In this document: positions 27,143-37,163 of the stretch, piece by piece
How positions within the stretch are numbered: position 1 is the first letter of the stretch
Layout of the letters: every line of letters begins with the position of its first letter
Assembly (NCBI RefSeq): GCF_015244745.1
Contig: NZ_JABCQI010000002.1
Coordinates: forward strand, 496,001-560,000
DNA: 64,000 nt
Reading direction: 5' to 3'
Origin: Gluconobacter cadivus
GTDB lineage: Bacteria > Pseudomonadota > Alphaproteobacteria > Acetobacterales > Acetobacteraceae
Position numbers and translations under genes: made by a program
The notes under the pieces: model-generated
The model's database searches: none
Told to the model about the DNA's origin: nothing
What the model saw: only the letters and a program-made list of their open reading frames with translations

Positions 27143-29407
27143 ATGACGTTCAAGATGCGTAACCATATCCTGCTTTCCGGGTGCTTTGCCGGTGCCCTGT
27201 TTCTGGGAGGAGGCGCGCAGGCTGATGTTCCTGATGCAAAACAGAAAAAGCATGAAGAGCATAAAACCAGAAAAGAAAAAGACGCGACGCCCGGTGTGGA
27301 AAACCTGACCGTTCTTGGTCATGCTGCGCGAATTGCGCCTGCGACAGTTCCGCTGGACATTACGGAGCCGACATCAAAAATTCAGTCCGGCTTTCTGAGC
27401 AACAATATTATTCCGCTTGCCAGCATCGACGACATCATCCGCTTTCAGCCGAGCGTTTATTCCCAAAATCCTAACGGTCCCGGAATGGGTAAAGCGGAGG
27501 CGATGAGCCTTCGTGGGTTTCAGGACGGCCAGTACAACATGACGTTCGACGGTATTCCGTTTGGCGATGCTACCGATCTGCATCACACGACATCGTCTTT
27601 GTTTATTTCGCATTTCCTTGGAGAGGCGCAGATTGATCGCGGTCCGGGAACGGGCTCGACGATCGGCAATGCCACCTTTGGTGGCACGATGGGTTTCACG
27701 TCCAAGACGCCTCCGGCCAAGAGGGGTGTGTCGCTGTATGGAACTTATGGTAGTTTTAATACGCGTGCAGGCGGTATCGAATTTGACAGTGGCAAGACGC
27801 GTTTTGGTCGGGCGTTTCTCGACATGCAGCACGAGGAGACGAACGGATATCTGACGAACTCGGCAGAGCGCCGGAGCAATCTGATGTTCAAGGATGTGAT
27901 TGATCTTGCGCCCGAGACGACGCTGACATTTGAGACGACCTATAACAAGGAGTGGCAGTTTACGACTCAGGGCGCGACGCTCGCGGAATATGCGAAATAC
28001 GGAGAGAATTACGGGCTGTGCAACGACCCGTCTAAGCAGTGTTATTATGGATATAACCCCAGCACCTACACGTCCGATTTTGATTACGTCAGTCTGAAAA
28101 GCCGTCTTGCGTCGTGGCTGACGATGGAAAACCAGCTTTATACGAGCGGTTTTGAGCATGATTATACGGAAAGCACGGATGCCAGCCAGACGAGCACGGC
28201 TGCGAACGGGGTGACGTTCTACAATACGGCTGGGAAGAAGGTGGCGACCTATGCCAATGATATTCCCGGGAAATATGCGGACGCCAAGTTCCGTTCTTAT
28301 GGCGATACGTTACGGTTCAAGGCGCATACATCCTATGCTGATGTTTTGTTTGGCGTATGGGCGGATGTGCAGAAGGACCGTCGCTACACTTACGCGCTGG
28401 ACTTGAGTAAAAATGCGATACCGGTTCCGTCCAAAACCGGGTCGGCTTACAGTTATGATATTTCGGATCTGAACACGACCATTCAGCCCTATCTCGAACT
28501 GGATATTCACCCCTGGAAGGGGGTGTTTATCAAGCCGGGTGTGAAATATTCCATGTTCACAAGGGACTATGATGCGGCCATCAACAAGTCCACGAAGGTG
28601 CCGCTGAATGATACGCAGCATTATGGATCTTGGCAGCCGTCTATTGCGATTAATCAACGGATTATGGAAAACTGGAGCGCTTATGCACAGATCGCGCGCG
28701 GTTTTCTGGCGCCTCCGATGTCGGTTTTTCAGGTGAAGTCGGTTGGAAACGTGAAGCCTGAAACGACGCTGAATTATCAGGTTGGGTCGGTCTATCACGG
28801 CAAGAACTGGATGCTGTCACTGGATGGATATTATATCGATTTTTCCAATTATATCGCCTCTGCACAGATTAAGGTCGATGGGATCGGAACGACATCCACA
28901 TACGTGAATAGTGGCGGCGCGATTTATAAAGGCATCGAGCTTGAGGGGCAGTATGTCATTGGATATGGCTTCTCGCTTTATGGCAATTACAGCGTAAATG
29001 ATGCGCGCTACAAACATAGCACCGTGCGCGTTGCGACGACGCCGGATTCATTGGCATCGTTCGGTCTGCTTTATGAAAATCCGAAGGGGCCGTATTTCTC
29101 GCTGATGGGGAAATATGTCGGGCATCACTGGGGGCTGGACAGTACCACGAATGCGGCCGGAAATGCGGTGTTTGAAAACCAGTACAAAATCCACAGCAAT
29201 GTGACGGCGGATCTGGCGCTGGGGTGGCGCATTCATAATATCGGTGGTTTCATGCGCGACGTGACGCCGAGCCTCAAGATTTCCAACCTCTTCAACAACC
29301 GCTCCATCAGCGATTTTGCGGGCAACCAGTCTTATGGTGATGCGCCGCTTTACTGGCGTCTGGCAGGGCGCAGCGTCTTCTTCAACATGACGGCGACTTT
29401 CCCGTGA
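27143..29407 (+). CDS. TonB-dependent outer-membrane receptor
   Basis: This 754-residue protein is an outer-membrane beta barrel with a plug domain that takes up a scarce ligand using TonB energy. A signal peptide ends near GGGAQA-DV. The plug (about 60-200) contains DDIIRFQPSVYSQNPNGPGMGKAEAMSLRGFQDGQYNMTFDG and IDRGPGTGSTIGNATFGG, and the barrel ends in aromatic FFNMTATFP. It is preceded by an AT-rich 143-base gap. Its last codons overlap the GTG start of a histidine acid phosphatase lipoprotein, suggesting import of a phosphorylated compound or the product of its hydrolysis. I see no siderophore-specific gene nearby. Confidence 0.88.
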   Translation: MTFKMRNHILLSGCFAGALFLGGGAQADVPDAKQKKHEEHKTRKEKDATPGVENLTVLGHAARIAPATVPLDITEPTSKIQSGFLSNNIIPLASIDDIIRFQPSVYSQNPNGPGMGKAEAMSLRGFQDGQYNMTFDGIPFGDATDLHHTTSSLFISHFLGEAQIDRGPGTGSTIGNATFGGTMGFTSKTPPAKRGVSLYGTYGSFNTRAGGIEFDSGKTRFGRAFLDMQHEETNGYLTNSAERRSNLMFKDVIDLAPETTLTFETTYNKEWQFTTQGATLAEYAKYGENYGLCNDPSKQCYYGYNPSTYTSDFDYVSLKSRLASWLTMENQLYTSGFEHDYTESTDASQTSTAANGVTFYNTAGKKVATYANDIPGKYADAKFRSYGDTLRFKAHTSYADVLFGVWADVQKDRRYTYALDLSKNAIPVPSKTGSAYSYDISDLNTTIQPYLELDIHPWKGVFIKPGVKYSMFTRDYDAAINKSTKVPLNDTQHYGSWQPSIAINQRIMENWSAYAQIARGFLAPPMSVFQVKSVGNVKPETTLNYQVGSVYHGKNWMLSLDGYYIDFSNYIASAQIKVDGIGTTSTYVNSGGAIYKGIELEGQYVIGYGFSLYGNYSVNDARYKHSTVRVATTPDSLASFGLLYENPKGPYFSLMGKYVGHHWGLDSTTNAAGNAVFENQYKIHSNVTADLALGWRIHNIGGFMRDVTPSLKISNLFNNRSISDFAGNQSYGDAPLYWRLAGRSVFFNMTATFP

Positions 29408-30579
29408 AAAAGACGCACTCTGTCGTTCTGTTGGCTTTGTTCCTGACGGGATGTTCGGGGGGTGCCTCTGTGCCGTCGGGGCCTGTTCTGGAAAAAGTCG
29501 TGCTGCTGTCGCGGCACGGAATCCGCAGTCCGACGGCTTCTTCGGGGGCTTTGCGCGAAAAGACCGGTTTTGACTGGCCGGAATGGTCTGTCGCGCCCGG
29601 AGAAATGACGCCGCATGGGGCTGTGGCACTTGGGGCTATGGTTCAGGCTGTCCGGACGCATTATGTGGATCTTGGATTTGATCCGTTGCGATCCTGTTCC
29701 GATAGTATGCGGATCTGGGCGGATGGCGCGGATCATCGGACGCAGCAGACCGGGCAGATCTGGGCACGAAATTTGACTCTGGACTGTCATGTTTCTGCGC
29801 AATGGCAGGAGCATGGGCCAGACCCTGTGTTCAATGCCATTTCGGCTGGACGCGCGGTGCCGTCGAAGCAGGAGACGGAACGGGGGTTTGCTTCCATGCT
29901 GCCTGTCTCAAAGAGTTCGAATGTTCGGCGTGGTTTGCAGGCTTTGCAGACATTGATGGCGCCCGGCGGGTGTGACGGTGCCTCGCATACGGTGTGGTGT
30001 CTGCGCGATGATGCCGTACTTGAATGGAAGAAAGGCGCGCCGCGTCTCTCCGGAGGGGTGGCGACGGCTGGCATGGCGGCGGAGAGTCTGTTGCTGCTGT
30101 ATTCCGAGGGCTTTCCGCTGGATGTTTTCGGGTCTGCCAAAGCGGATGTTCCGGGGCTGCTGAAAACCGTTCTGCCGGTTCATGAAGCAGAGAGCCGGAT
30201 GTTGCGGCGTCTGCCTGTCGTGGCGGCGGCGCGTAACGGGGTGATGGCTGAGAGCATCCGGGCGTTTCTGGCGGACCGTCCGGTGACGGAAATTCCGGGT
30301 GTGCCGGACTCCACGCGTCTGCTGGTTCTGGCGGGGCACGATACGAATCAGGATGCGCTGGCGGCGATCTTCGGACTGTCATGGACGTTTGACGATCAGC
30401 CGGACAGCACCGCGCCGGATACGGTTCTGGCGTTCGAGCGCTGGCGTTATCCGGACCGGCACGTTGTGGTCAGAGTGCGGATATTCCATCAGTCTCTTGA
30501 GGAACTGCGTGCGGGGCAGGCGTCCGGTGTGGAGCGTTCGATGCAGACGCTTGAGCCGGGGAAGGCAATCCTTCTCTGA
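29404..30579 (+). CDS. Histidine acid phosphatase (phytase/glucose-1-phosphatase-like) lipoprotein
   Basis: This 391-residue enzyme belongs to the histidine acid phosphatase family (AppA/Agp type). The phosphohistidine motif RHGIRSPT (Arg37, His38, Arg41) follows a signal peptide with lipobox LTGC (Cys17). The proton-donor motif GHDTNQ has His312-Asp313. Such enzymes release phosphate from phytate, glucose-1-phosphate or similar esters in the periplasm. The GTG start at 29404 overlaps the TonB receptor stop (GTGA), so the two are coupled. As a lipoprotein it could sit at the outer membrane next to the receptor. A strong terminator follows. Confidence 0.87.
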   Translation: MKKTHSVVLLALFLTGCSGGASVPSGPVLEKVVLLSRHGIRSPTASSGALREKTGFDWPEWSVAPGEMTPHGAVALGAMVQAVRTHYVDLGFDPLRSCSDSMRIWADGADHRTQQTGQIWARNLTLDCHVSAQWQEHGPDPVFNAISAGRAVPSKQETERGFASMLPVSKSSNVRRGLQALQTLMAPGGCDGASHTVWCLRDDAVLEWKKGAPRLSGGVATAGMAAESLLLLYSEGFPLDVFGSAKADVPGLLKTVLPVHEAESRMLRRLPVVAAARNGVMAESIRAFLADRPVTEIPGVPDSTRLLVLAGHDTNQDALAAIFGLSWTFDDQPDSTAPDTVLAFERWRYPDRHVVVRVRIFHQSLEELRAGQASGVERSMQTLEPGKAILL

Positions 30580-30592
30580 GGTCAACGTTTCA

Positions 30593-30629
30593 TAAAAAAA
30601 AGCCCGGCTATCACCAGCCGGGCTTTTTT
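30593..30629. terminator. Bidirectional terminator between the phosphatase gene and the DUF3597 gene
   Basis: AAAAAAAGCCCGGCT and AGCCGGGCTTTTTT form a stem around ATCACC. It ends the receptor-phosphatase operon and, on the other strand, the DUF3597 gene. Confidence 0.92.
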
Positions 30630-30649
30630 CGTGATGGAGAGGACGCGGA

Positions 30650-31027
30650 TCAGTGCGTCCAGTCAGCCGGAACCTTGCCGCCATTCTTGGCCAGTTCGGC
30701 ATAGACCTGCTTGATGAGCCAGACATTCATCGTTGCGGTGTCGTCCGTGCTGCCCGAATAATGCAGTTCGCCTGCCAGTTCCTTGCGGGACTGGAGCGAG
30801 CTGTCGAGGCCGAGCAGCTTCAGGAGATCCACGATGGAAGTCTTGTAGTTCAGCGGCTGGCCAGCATTTGCTGCCAGACCGGACAGGACGGCGTCCACAT
30901 CCACGGGCGCTGCTGCCGGGGCTGCTGCGGCGGCCGGAGCAGCATCAGCCGGAGCGGCTGTGGTGGAGGGTGTGGCGGCTTCTGCATGTCCGAAGATCTT
31001 GGACATGATCGTGCTGAAAAGACCCAT
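30650..31027 (-). CDS. DUF3597 domain protein
   Basis: This 125-residue protein matches the DUF3597 family. An N-terminal MGLFSTIMSKIFG segment is followed by an Ala/Pro-rich linker (17-45). A folded domain follows with DVDAVLSGLAANAGQPLNYKTSIVDLLKLLGLDSSLQSRKELA and a C-terminal MNVWLIKQVYAELAKNGGKVPADW. Function is unknown; there is no signal peptide. It lies downstream of ahcY on the same strand with a 75-base gap. Confidence 0.85.
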   Translation of the reverse strand: MGLFSTIMSKIFGHAEAATPSTTAAPADAAPAAAAAPAAAPVDVDAVLSGLAANAGQPLNYKTSIVDLLKLLGLDSSLQSRKELAGELHYSGSTDDTATMNVWLIKQVYAELAKNGGKVPADWTH

Positions 31028-31102
31028 GAGTGTAACTCCTGTTGGTTAAGGAAATCGGGAAAGGGCGCAACCGGGGTTTCGCCCTTCCTGACCGGCCTCG
31101 TC

Positions 31103-32398
31103 TTAGTAGCGGTATTCTTCGTGCTTGAACGGACCGTTGACGGGAACGTCGATGTAGTCCGCCTGTTTCTGTGACATTTTGGAAAGTTCTGCGCCGACCT
31201 TTGCGAGGTGCAGGGCAGCGACCTTCTCGTCCAGAGATTTCGGCAGGGTGTAGACCTTGACCTCGTACTGGCCGGGCTTTGCCGTCCACAGTTCGATCTG
31301 TGCCAGGGTCTGGTTGGTGAAGGACGCGGACATCACGAAGGACGGGTGGCCCGTTGCGTTGCCCAGATTCACCAGACGGCCTTCGGACAGAAGGATGATG
31401 CGGCGGTTCGGCGCCAGTTCGATCTCGTCAACCTGCGGCTTGATGTTGTTCCAGCGATAGTTGCGCAGGGCTTCGACCTGGATTTCGCTGTCGAAGTGAC
31501 CGATGTTGCAGACGATCGCACGGTCCTTCATCTCGCGCACATGGTCGATCGTGATGATGTCCACGTTGCCGGTGCAGGTGACGAAGATGTCGCCGCGCGG
31601 GGCTGCGTTTTCCATCGTGACGACTTCATAGCCTTCCATGGCGGCCTGAAGGGCGCAGATCGGATCGACTTCTGTCACGAGCACGCGGCAGCCTGCGTTG
31701 CGCAGGGAAGCAGCGGAACCCTTGCCCACGTCACCGTAACCGGCAACCACGGCGACCTTGCCAGCCATCATGACGTCCGTGCCGCGACGGATCGCGTCCA
31801 CGAGGCTCTCACGGCAGCCATACAGGTTGTCGAACTTGGACTTCGTGACGCTGTCGTTCACGTTGATGGCCGGAACCTTCAGCGTGCCCTTCTTGGACAT
31901 TTCCCACAGACGATGCACGCCCGTGGTCGTCTCTTCGGAGATGCCGCGCACGTCCTTGAGCATTTCGGGGTACTTGTCGTGCATCATGATGGTGAGGTCG
32001 CCACCATCATCGAGGATCATGTTCGGCGTCCAGCCATCGGGACCATGGATGGTCTGCTCAATGCACCAGTTGAACTCCTCTTCTGTCAGGCCCTTCCAAG
32101 CGAAAACGGGGATGTTCGCGGCGGCGATGGCGGCGGCGGCGTGATCCTGCGTGGAGAAGATGTTGCACGACGACCAACGGACCGTGGCGCCGAGGTCGAT
32201 CAGCGTCTCGATCAGAACGGCGGTCTGGATGGTCATGTGCAGACAGCCGGCGATGCGGGCGCCCTTGAGCGGCTGTGTGTCCTTGTACTCTTCGCGAAGA
32301 GCCATCAGGCCCGGCATTTCGCCTTCGGCGATGGAGATTTCCTTGCGGCCCCAATCTGCCAGAGTAATGTCGCGAACCTTGTAATCCTGCGTCGTCAT
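31103..32398 (-). CDS. ahcY: Adenosylhomocysteinase
   Basis: AhcY hydrolyses S-adenosylhomocysteine to adenosine and homocysteine, removing the inhibitory product of methyltransferases. The 431-residue NAD-dependent enzyme has the substrate-binding [14 protein letters not shown] block, [21 protein letters not shown], and the NAD site [12 protein letters not shown]. The C-terminal PFKHEEYRY is conserved. The ATG at 32398 has AAGGG upstream; an ATG at 32419 lies further out. No SAH riboswitch was recognised in the 94-base upstream gap, though it holds a GC-rich inverted repeat near 32450-32475. Confidence 0.96.
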   Translation of the reverse strand: MTTQDYKVRDITLADWGRKEISIAEGEMPGLMALREEYKDTQPLKGARIAGCLHMTIQTAVLIETLIDLGATVRWSSCNIFSTQDHAAAAIAAANIPVFAWKGLTEEEFNWCIEQTIHGPDGWTPNMILDDGGDLTIMMHDKYPEMLKDVRGISEETTTGVHRLWEMSKKGTLKVPAINVNDSVTKSKFDNLYGCRESLVDAIRRGTDVMMAGKVAVVAGYGDVGKGSAASLRNAGCRVLVTEVDPICALQAAMEGYEVVTMENAAPRGDIFVTCTGNVDIITIDHVREMKDRAIVCNIGHFDSEIQVEALRNYRWNNIKPQVDEIELAPNRRIILLSEGRLVNLGNATGHPSFVMSASFTNQTLAQIELWTAKPGQYEVKVYTLPKSLDEKVAALHLAKVGAELSKMSQKQADYIDVPVNGPFKHEEYRY

Positions 32399-32492
32399 GA
32401 AATGGCCCTTGCTGCCCATCTTTGGATGGCTGCCTGTATAAAGGCTTGGCGGACCCGCGCAAAGGGCGGGCCCGGCAATAGGCTTTTACCTC

Positions 32493-32855
32493 TTATTCCG
32501 GCGCGGACGTCTTGCTTGGGGCGGACGTCTTTTTATGCGTGTGATGGTGCTTGCCGGGAAGCGTGTGTACGTCCTTCTGGTTCGACGGGACGGGGCCGGT
32601 TTCGTTCGTGCTGCGGGTCATGGGGCTGGGGGCCGCGGGAGCGGGCTGGTCCGGCTGTTCCGTTATGGTGCGCGGATTGGTCGGCAGGGCGTTGTTCGGC
32701 TGGCTGACCGTAGAGTTCTGCGCTTTCTGGATCGCGGAGGTCGAGGTCTGTGGCTGGTCGTTGCTGGGTGCGCTGACAGCCTGAGCCATTGCAGGAGCGG
32801 CGATTGCGGTGCCGAGCAGAAAACTTGTGGCGAAGAATGCTGTGCGGATGGACAT
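32493..32855 (-). CDS. Small secreted Ser/Pro/Gln-rich protein with a His-rich tail
   Basis: This 120-residue product has a clear signal peptide (MSIRTAFFATSFLLGTAIAAPAMAQA). The mature part is low-complexity, rich in Ser, Pro, Asn, Gln and Thr, and ends with a basic His-rich segment (KHHHTHKK). I recognise no family. The ATG at 32855 has an excellent GGAAAGG ribosome-binding site; a longer open frame to 33053 lacks one. It may be a periplasmic or cell-wall-associated protein; function is unknown. Confidence 0.6.
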   Translation of the reverse strand: MSIRTAFFATSFLLGTAIAAPAMAQAVSAPSNDQPQTSTSAIQKAQNSTVSQPNNALPTNPRTITEQPDQPAPAAPSPMTRSTNETGPVPSNQKDVHTLPGKHHHTHKKTSAPSKTSAPE

Positions 32856-33097
32856 GGATATTCCTTTCCGGAGGAGCGCGCCCTTATGTCGGGGCTGACT
32901 CATTGCGATATGGTGTTTTAACTGTCTGTTTGGGGTGGAGTTGCATTTTCGTGACGGTTTGGGTGCGGAAAGGCGGGTATATTGCGTCTGTATGCAGGGC
33001 ATGCGAGAAGCCGGAGAGGGCGCGTTGCCCCGTCGTTTCTGTTGAACCTGCATGCCGGTTCTGCCGGTCCTGAACCCCCTGAAAACAGGAGGATGTC

Positions 33098-34162
33098 GTG
33101 TCAGACAGCACTGCCTACAACTTCCCCTTCACGGTTCTGGACCCACAGCATCAGGAAACCGGCGCGCCTGCGTTCGCGAACGGACTTGTCTGGGCCGTGC
33201 ACGCCGTTCCGGGGCAGGAACTGCGGACGCTGGGATCGGCTGAGGTGGAGGCGCTTCTGGCGCCGGGACGCCCGCTTGAGAATGAAGGCTGGTACTGGCT
33301 GCATTTCGATACGGTGCACAGTTCGGCGCGGGGGTATGTCGCGCATCTGCCGGATTTGCCCGAAGACGTCTGCGCGATGCTGGCCGAGACGGAATATGGC
33401 ATTGCGCTTGAGGCGTTCGAGGATCTGATCTGGGGCGCGCTGCCCGCTTTTGACGATGCGCTGTCCGAAGAGGACCGGGAGATCTGTGCCTGGCGGTTTG
33501 CGATGCGCCCCGATCTGCTGATTACGACGCGGCGTAATCCCATTCCGGTGCTGGGGGCGGCCTATCGTTCCCTGAGGCCGGATCAGATTCCCAAAACGCC
33601 TGCGGGGATTATTGATCGTGCCTTGCGGGAATTTACCGGGACCGTGCGGCGTCAGCTCGGGCATCTGGATGATGAGCTGGACCGGGCGGAAGATGTGCTT
33701 CTGCTGATCGAGCATCGCTCCGATCTGGGGCATCTGGGCAGTATCGTGGGCAAGGTGCGTCGTCGTGCGACCGAATTGCGCCGGGTCGTGACGCCAATTG
33801 ACCGTGTTCTGAAAGACGAGGATCTGGATCTTCCGGACTGGGCGGAGGACGAACTCCGGGACCGTGCGGAGCGGCAGGTTCATGCGGCGCTGGACGATCT
33901 GATCGCGCTTCAGGACCGTGCGCGGTCGTTGCAGGACGAACTCGGGTCCAATCAGGCGGAAGAGACCAACCGGCGGCTGTATATCGTCTCGGTCGGGACC
34001 ACGTTGATGCTGCCCGCGACATTCGTAACCGGGTTCTTCGGCATGAATACCGGTGGAATGTTTCTGGCTCAGGGGTCTTTGGGGACCGTTGAGGCAGGCA
34101 TTGTCTGTTTCGTTTTCATGAGTGTGACGTTTCTGTTCATGAAGGTCGCGCGTCTGCTCTGA
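33098..34162 (+). CDS. CorA/ZntB-family divalent cation transporter
   Basis: This 354-residue inner-membrane protein belongs to the CorA superfamily, closer to ZntB-like zinc or magnesium transporters. A large cytoplasmic domain (1-285) with long helices and charged coiled-coil segments is followed by two C-terminal transmembrane helices. The signature GMN is at 315-317 in FFGMNTGGMF. The residues after GMN differ from classical CorA (MPEL), as in ZntB. The GTG at 33098 has a strong AGGAGG ribosome-binding site. The ion cannot be fixed from sequence. Confidence 0.85.
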   Translation: MSDSTAYNFPFTVLDPQHQETGAPAFANGLVWAVHAVPGQELRTLGSAEVEALLAPGRPLENEGWYWLHFDTVHSSARGYVAHLPDLPEDVCAMLAETEYGIALEAFEDLIWGALPAFDDALSEEDREICAWRFAMRPDLLITTRRNPIPVLGAAYRSLRPDQIPKTPAGIIDRALREFTGTVRRQLGHLDDELDRAEDVLLLIEHRSDLGHLGSIVGKVRRRATELRRVVTPIDRVLKDEDLDLPDWAEDELRDRAERQVHAALDDLIALQDRARSLQDELGSNQAEETNRRLYIVSVGTTLMLPATFVTGFFGMNTGGMFLAQGSLGTVEAGIVCFVFMSVTFLFMKVARLL

Positions 34163-34193
34163 TGGTTGTCAGGTTTTTATACGGTACAAAAGA

Positions 34194-34224
34194 AAAACCC
34201 CCGTGTCTGACACGGGGGTTTTTC
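34194..34224. terminator. Bidirectional terminator between the CorA-like gene and pdc
   Basis: AAAAACCCCCGTGTC and GACACGGGGGTTTTT form a stem of about 14 bp with a tight loop, flanked by A and T tracts. It serves the convergent transporter and pdc genes. Confidence 0.92.
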
Positions 34225-34254
34225 GTTAGAGACCTGATTATGATCAGGTGTTGA

Positions 34255-35946
34255 TCAGGTATTTTGGGGCTTGCGGGAGTTTGCGGCTGCAACAGCCTTG
34301 CCCCACTGGACCAGTGTCTTGGTGCAGTCCGTCCGGTCGAGTTTGCACTCGATGAGGGTCGGGCCGCGGGTGTTCTTCTTGGCCTTGGCGATGGCTTCGG
34401 CCAGTTCTTCGCCCGTCGTGGCATGCAGGCCGAGACCGTACTTGCCGCTTTCCTCGCCGGGGACGCCCTGATTGAAGCACTGCATCAGAGCGGCGTAGTC
34501 CCAGTTCTGGATGTAGTTGTACGGGCCGTCATGGATGGCGATTTCGATGACGTAGCCGTGGTTGTTCACGAGGAAGATGATGACCGGCAGTTCGTAGCGG
34601 ACCATCTGGGCCACTTCCTGCGCGGTAAGCTGGAAGGAGCCGTCACCGACCATCAGAACATGCTTGCGCTCCGGCGAGCCGGTGGCGTTGCCGAACATGG
34701 ACGGAACGGACCAGCCGATATGGCCCCACTGCATTTCCGTCTCAAGCTTCGCGCCTTCGGGAAGGTGCATACGCATGGCGTTGAACCATGAGTCGCCGGT
34801 CTCTGCGAACAGGGTGGTGTTGCCATCGACCAGTTCGTTGATCTGGCGGGTCATTTCGTCGTTGGTAAGTGCCTTGGACGGATCGGCCTTCGGCAGGATG
34901 ACGGGCTTGTATTCGCCGGTCAGGGCTGCGGACTTCTTCGGGGCCTTCTCGCTCAGGGCTTTGACGAATTCCTTGAGGCGGAAGCCGTCGAAGGTTTTGC
35001 CGTTGACGGTCACGCGGTCCGGATCGACCTCGAGAACCTTTTCGCCGCGCACGACGCTCTGCCAGCCACCCGAGGAGTAATCGTTCCAGACCGGTGCAAG
35101 GGAGATCACGGCATCCGCGCCTTCGATGATCTCCTGTGCGCCCGGGCTGCTGACATCGCCCCAGTACACGCCACGGAAGCCCGGATGCGTTTCGGGGAAG
35201 TAGCTCTTGCCTGCGGCCATGACCGTGACGGGGCAGCCGAGTTTGTCAGCCAGTTCGACCGTTTCCTTGAGGGCTTCGGCAGCGCGCAGCTTGGTGCCGA
35301 CGAGGATGGCGACCTTGCTGGCCTTGTCGAGGAAGCTCAGGCTTTCGTCCAGAGCGGCCTTGAGGCTGGCTTCGTCAGGGCGCGGATGAGCGTGCAGGGA
35401 CGACACCGGACCCGGACGGACGCATGGCGCGGCCGAGACGTTACAGGCGATTTCGAGATAGGCTGGCTTTTTCTCGCGCAGCATGGTGCGGATGACGTGG
35501 TCGATCTTCGCCGGGGCTGTTTCGGCGGAGGTGATGCTTTCGGCGGCACAGGTAACGTGCTTCGCCATTTCCATCTGGTAGCTGTATTCGGTCGTGCCGA
35601 TCGTGTGATGCAGGACGTGGCCCGAACCGTGATCGTTAGTGTTTGGCGCGCCGGAAATCACGAGGATCGGCAGGTTCTCGGCGTAAGCACCGCCCAGACC
35701 GTTCATGGCGGAAATGGCGCCGACGCTGAAGGTGATGATGGCTGCGGCGGCGCCATTGGCGCGGGCATAGCCTTCGGCGGCGAAGGAGCAGTTCAGCTCG
35801 TTACAGTCATAGATCTGCTTGGTGCCGCCCTGTTCGATCATCTGGTCGAGCAGAACGAGGTTGTAGTCACCTGCGACGGCAAAATGATGCTTCAGGCCGA
35901 TCTGCGTCAGGCGTTCGGAAAGATAATGTCCGACAGTGTAGGTCAT
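34255..35946 (-). CDS. pdc: Pyruvate decarboxylase
   Basis: Pdc converts pyruvate to acetaldehyde and CO2 in the cytoplasm, a rare activity in bacteria but known in Gluconobacter, Acetobacter and Zymomonas. The 563-residue enzyme has the catalytic glutamate (Glu50 in [17 protein letters not shown]), the paired histidines in [14 protein letters not shown], and the thiamine diphosphate motif beginning GDGS at 434 and ending NN at 462. Length matches known Pdc. It has its own 575-base upstream region and terminator. It can supply acetaldehyde to aldehyde dehydrogenases encoded elsewhere. Confidence 0.96.
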   Translation of the reverse strand: MTYTVGHYLSERLTQIGLKHHFAVAGDYNLVLLDQMIEQGGTKQIYDCNELNCSFAAEGYARANGAAAAIITFSVGAISAMNGLGGAYAENLPILVISGAPNTNDHGSGHVLHHTIGTTEYSYQMEMAKHVTCAAESITSAETAPAKIDHVIRTMLREKKPAYLEIACNVSAAPCVRPGPVSSLHAHPRPDEASLKAALDESLSFLDKASKVAILVGTKLRAAEALKETVELADKLGCPVTVMAAGKSYFPETHPGFRGVYWGDVSSPGAQEIIEGADAVISLAPVWNDYSSGGWQSVVRGEKVLEVDPDRVTVNGKTFDGFRLKEFVKALSEKAPKKSAALTGEYKPVILPKADPSKALTNDEMTRQINELVDGNTTLFAETGDSWFNAMRMHLPEGAKLETEMQWGHIGWSVPSMFGNATGSPERKHVLMVGDGSFQLTAQEVAQMVRYELPVIIFLVNNHGYVIEIAIHDGPYNYIQNWDYAALMQCFNQGVPGEESGKYGLGLHATTGEELAEAIAKAKKNTRGPTLIECKLDRTDCTKTLVQWGKAVAAANSRKPQNT

Positions 35947-36521
35947 GATTTCGATACCTCAAGAGCCATAGGGACGGTCAGATGACTGGATGGTCTGGCG
36001 TGCTGACAGGACCATGCAGTCATCTGACCAGAGACAGGCGGATGGCAGGTTGCGGGCTGGTGTCTGAAGCAGGGTTGCGAGGGATGATGTACTGTCAAGG
36101 AGAGCGGAAAATCATAAAATCCGGGATAGCGATTGTCTGTCGTTAAATAATGGGTGGGGTAAGACAATAAACGGTCCGGTCCGTTGAGACGGTCCCTGAA
36201 AACGGCAAGAAAAGAACCAGTTGGCGACATATCTTCCCATGACAGCCGGAAAACAGACCGGCTTCGTATGAAATACCCGCCTGCTTCAGACGCATAAATG
36301 TTTAGAACAAAAATTCTGTCTGTGAAGGACATCGATCAAAAATTACAATTAATTGAAAAAACCCTTTCACGTGAGGGAGAATACAATACAGACAGATAAT
36401 TTCTGTAAAAATGATAAGGACTGGAATGGTCTTGTTCAGGTATTTTAAATAGCAGAATTTGTCATGGTGTGTCGAATATATAGGAGAAATATTTCCATAT
36501 ATTTCGTTTATGGGGATATTT
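35947..36521. other. Long intergenic region upstream of pdc, partly AT-rich
   Basis: This 575-base stretch lies between pdc and the unknown gene at 36522, both on the minus strand. The part nearest pdc should contain its promoter. The section from about 36330 to 36521 is clearly AT-rich and contains TTTCACGTGA at 36364-36373, a core resembling parS but with wrong flanks. I see no RNA gene or credible ORF; an open frame at 35943-36332 shows no family features. Confidence 0.5.
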
Positions 36522-37163
36522 TTATACTATTTCTGATTGGGTGGGTGTTTCGCGGGATACGGTAAAATTGACAGGTTGGGCGTCGGCATCCCATGTCAGT
36601 GCGATTTTGGCGATGGCGCCTGGCATGATCTGGCCGATCTGGATCAGGGTTGTCGTGTTCAGGAACAATGGGAGGGTCCTGTCGCCAAACTGGAGCACGA
36701 ATCCTTGCTGGAGCGTGGGGGTAGGCAGGGTATTCCCCGCGTCGTCTTGCAGTTTTACGGTGTTGGGTTTGAGGATCAGAGACAATCCACGCAACATTTC
36801 GACGGTCATGGGAAAGAAAATTTCCCATTCTCCTGGCTTAGGGGCCCAAAAATCTACGGGCTCTGGACCAAGAGGGGAGCTTCTTAGATAGGTGCCGGTT
36901 CGCGGAATGAAAAAGACCACGCGGTTTGGGGGGAATTCCTGCATTTCCATTTCTGGAAAAGGGCGGGGCATTGAAACCCGCTTTTCCAGAACCGGAGGGC
37001 AGGGAAGCTGGAAAGGTAAGGGAACGGCGGTGCTGAGACCCGGAAGGCGGCCTTCCTGAAAGGGGGTGCGGTCGAGGGCGTCCCTTACGGAATTATGATC
37101 GAGCATCCAGCCGAACCAGTCCATGAACCAGAGGCGGAGTGTCGGCGGGGTCTCAGTCATCAT
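36522..37163 (-). CDS. Uncharacterised protein coupled to mutY
   Basis: I do not recognise this 213-residue protein. It has an aromatic N terminus (LRLWFMDWFGWMLDHNSVRDAL), a proline-rich middle (about 45-95), and a C-terminal half with alternating hydrophobic residues suggesting beta structure. No signal peptide or transmembrane helix is visible. Its ATG at 37163 overlaps the mutY stop as ATGA, so it is probably translated together with that repair enzyme. An upstream ATG at 37196 would overlap mutY further. It could be a phage- or storage-related remnant, but nothing in the sequence supports a specific function. Confidence 0.55.
   Translation of the reverse strand: MMTETPPTLRLWFMDWFGWMLDHNSVRDALDRTPFQEGRLPGLSTAVPLPFQLPCPPVLEKRVSMPRPFPEMEMQEFPPNRVVFFIPRTGTYLRSSPLGPEPVDFWAPKPGEWEIFFPMTVEMLRGLSLILKPNTVKLQDDAGNTLPTPTLQQGFVLQFGDRTLPLFLNTTTLIQIGQIMPGAIAKIALTWDADAQPVNFTVSRETPTQSEIV

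Noticed and set aside
32399-32492. Possible SAH riboswitch before ahcY
   Set aside because: Only a GC-rich inverted repeat is present; the conserved SAH-aptamer sequence blocks were not found.
31208-32707. 499-codon open frame opposite ahcY
   Set aside because: Antisense shadow of adenosylhomocysteinase.
35943-36332. 129-codon open frame upstream of pdc
   Set aside because: No family features, and it occupies the region expected for the pdc promoter.
36364-36373. TTTCACGTGA, a possible sixth parS site
   Set aside because: Only the 10-base core matches; flanks are CC and GGG rather than GT and AAC, so several consensus positions fail.
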